The notes under the pieces: model-generated
The model's database searches: none
What the model saw: only the letters and a program-made list of their open reading frames with translations
What the model was told of the DNA's origin: nothing
Source: Bradyrhizobium sp. Ai1a-2
GTDB taxonomy: Bacteria; Pseudomonadota; Alphaproteobacteria; Rhizobiales; Xanthobacteraceae
Assembly: GCF_000426245.1 (NCBI RefSeq)
Contig: NZ_AUEZ01000033.1
Coordinates: forward strand, 29,519 to 93,518
DNA length: 64,000 nt
Reading direction: 5' to 3'
Shown here: positions 63,891 to 64,000 of the stretch, piece after piece
How positions within the stretch are numbered: the stretch's first letter is position 1
Layout of the letters: the number at the start of each line of letters is the position of its first letter
Program-made: the position numbers and the translations under genes

Positions 63891-63994
63891 GCGCAGGGAA
63901 AGCCGGGTGCTGGTTGCACCCGTGGGTCCCGTGCAACAAAAAGCACGGGGGTAGGACCACAGGTTCAACCGAAGCATTCCGGCTTTCCCTGCGC
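63891..63994. repeat. Branched inverted-repeat element (possible structured RNA or dispersed repeat)
   Basis: A perfect 16-bp outer stem (GCGCAGGGAAAGCCGG at 63891-63906 with CCGGCTTTCCCTGCGC at 63979-63994) encloses two inner hairpins: GGGTGC/GCACCC (63905-63921) and CCCGTGC/GCACGGG (63928-63949). This gives a multi-branched fold. I recall similar sequence being repeated in Bradyrhizobium genomes, usually mis-annotated as small proteins, but cannot confirm that here. The rest of 63610-63890 holds only the P2 copy and presumably the leuS promoter, which I did not recognise. Confidence 0.6.
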
Positions 63995-64000
63995 GATGGT

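Noticed and set aside
63657..63977. 106-codon minus-strand frame at the right end
   Set aside because: It is the translation of a P2 palindrome plus the branched element, a common source of false small proteins.

Overview
The window is a high-GC alphaproteobacterial chromosome segment that looks like Bradyrhizobium or a close relative (Nitrobacteraceae). The grounds are the gene order rho-mnmE-mnmG-rsmG-parA-parB, dnaK-dnaJ-pmtA-like and hisB-DUF2628-hisH-hisA-hisF-hisE-coaA, together with several families of dispersed palindromes that I recall from such genomes. It is mostly conserved housekeeping DNA. No tRNA, rRNA, CRISPR array, transposase or integrase was seen.

Layout. 0-1.8 kb: an EmrB/EmrA-type efflux pair, cut by the left edge. 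1.9-6.3 kb: nth, a DUF2244 gene, an AraC/MGMT fusion, a GNAT, gpmA and dapB. 6.4-13.3 kb: the most accessory-looking block, a minus-strand run of an RTX protein of about 35 unbroken nonapeptides, a type I secretion ATPase, its adaptor, a LuxR-type regulator and an M23 peptidase. 13.7-22.8 kb: DUF1330, pyrF, an FMN reductase, a PmtA-like methyltransferase, dnaJ, dnaK with a sigma-32-like promoter, an exported unknown, grpE and hrcA. 23-32.7 kb: rph, rdgB, hemW, an LpoA-like lipoprotein, rsmI, yraN, gshB, an exported metallo-beta-lactamase-fold protein, comM and a small exported unknown. 32.8-36.2 kb: an SDR and a hybrid sensor kinase. 36.3-41.1 kb: the histidine cluster plus coaA. 41.3-46.7 kb: hslV-GNAT-hslU, then smr, mltA and a Tim44-like gene. 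47.1-50.5 kb: secB, dnaQ, coaE, maf and the PPSR gene.

50.5-59.3 kb looks like the chromosome origin and partition region. Transcription diverges from a 447-bp AT-richer gap between the PPSR gene (the RP001 homologue that flanks known alphaproteobacterial origins) and hemJ. Four parS-like 16-mers lie just upstream of parAB. 59.4-63.6 kb holds holA, lptE and leuS. The last 100 bases carry a strongly base-paired element cut by the window edge.

Two patterns run across the window. Palindromic repeats of at least four families fill five of the eight spacers between converging genes. One of these families ends in CTA or TTA and supplies the stop codon of four different minus-strand genes (dapB, pmtA-like, dnaJ, hrcA). 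The main candidates for under-described biology are this repeat-as-stop-codon arrangement, the all-repeat RTX operon, the phased 11-bp repeats upstream of mnmE, and the branched element at the right end.
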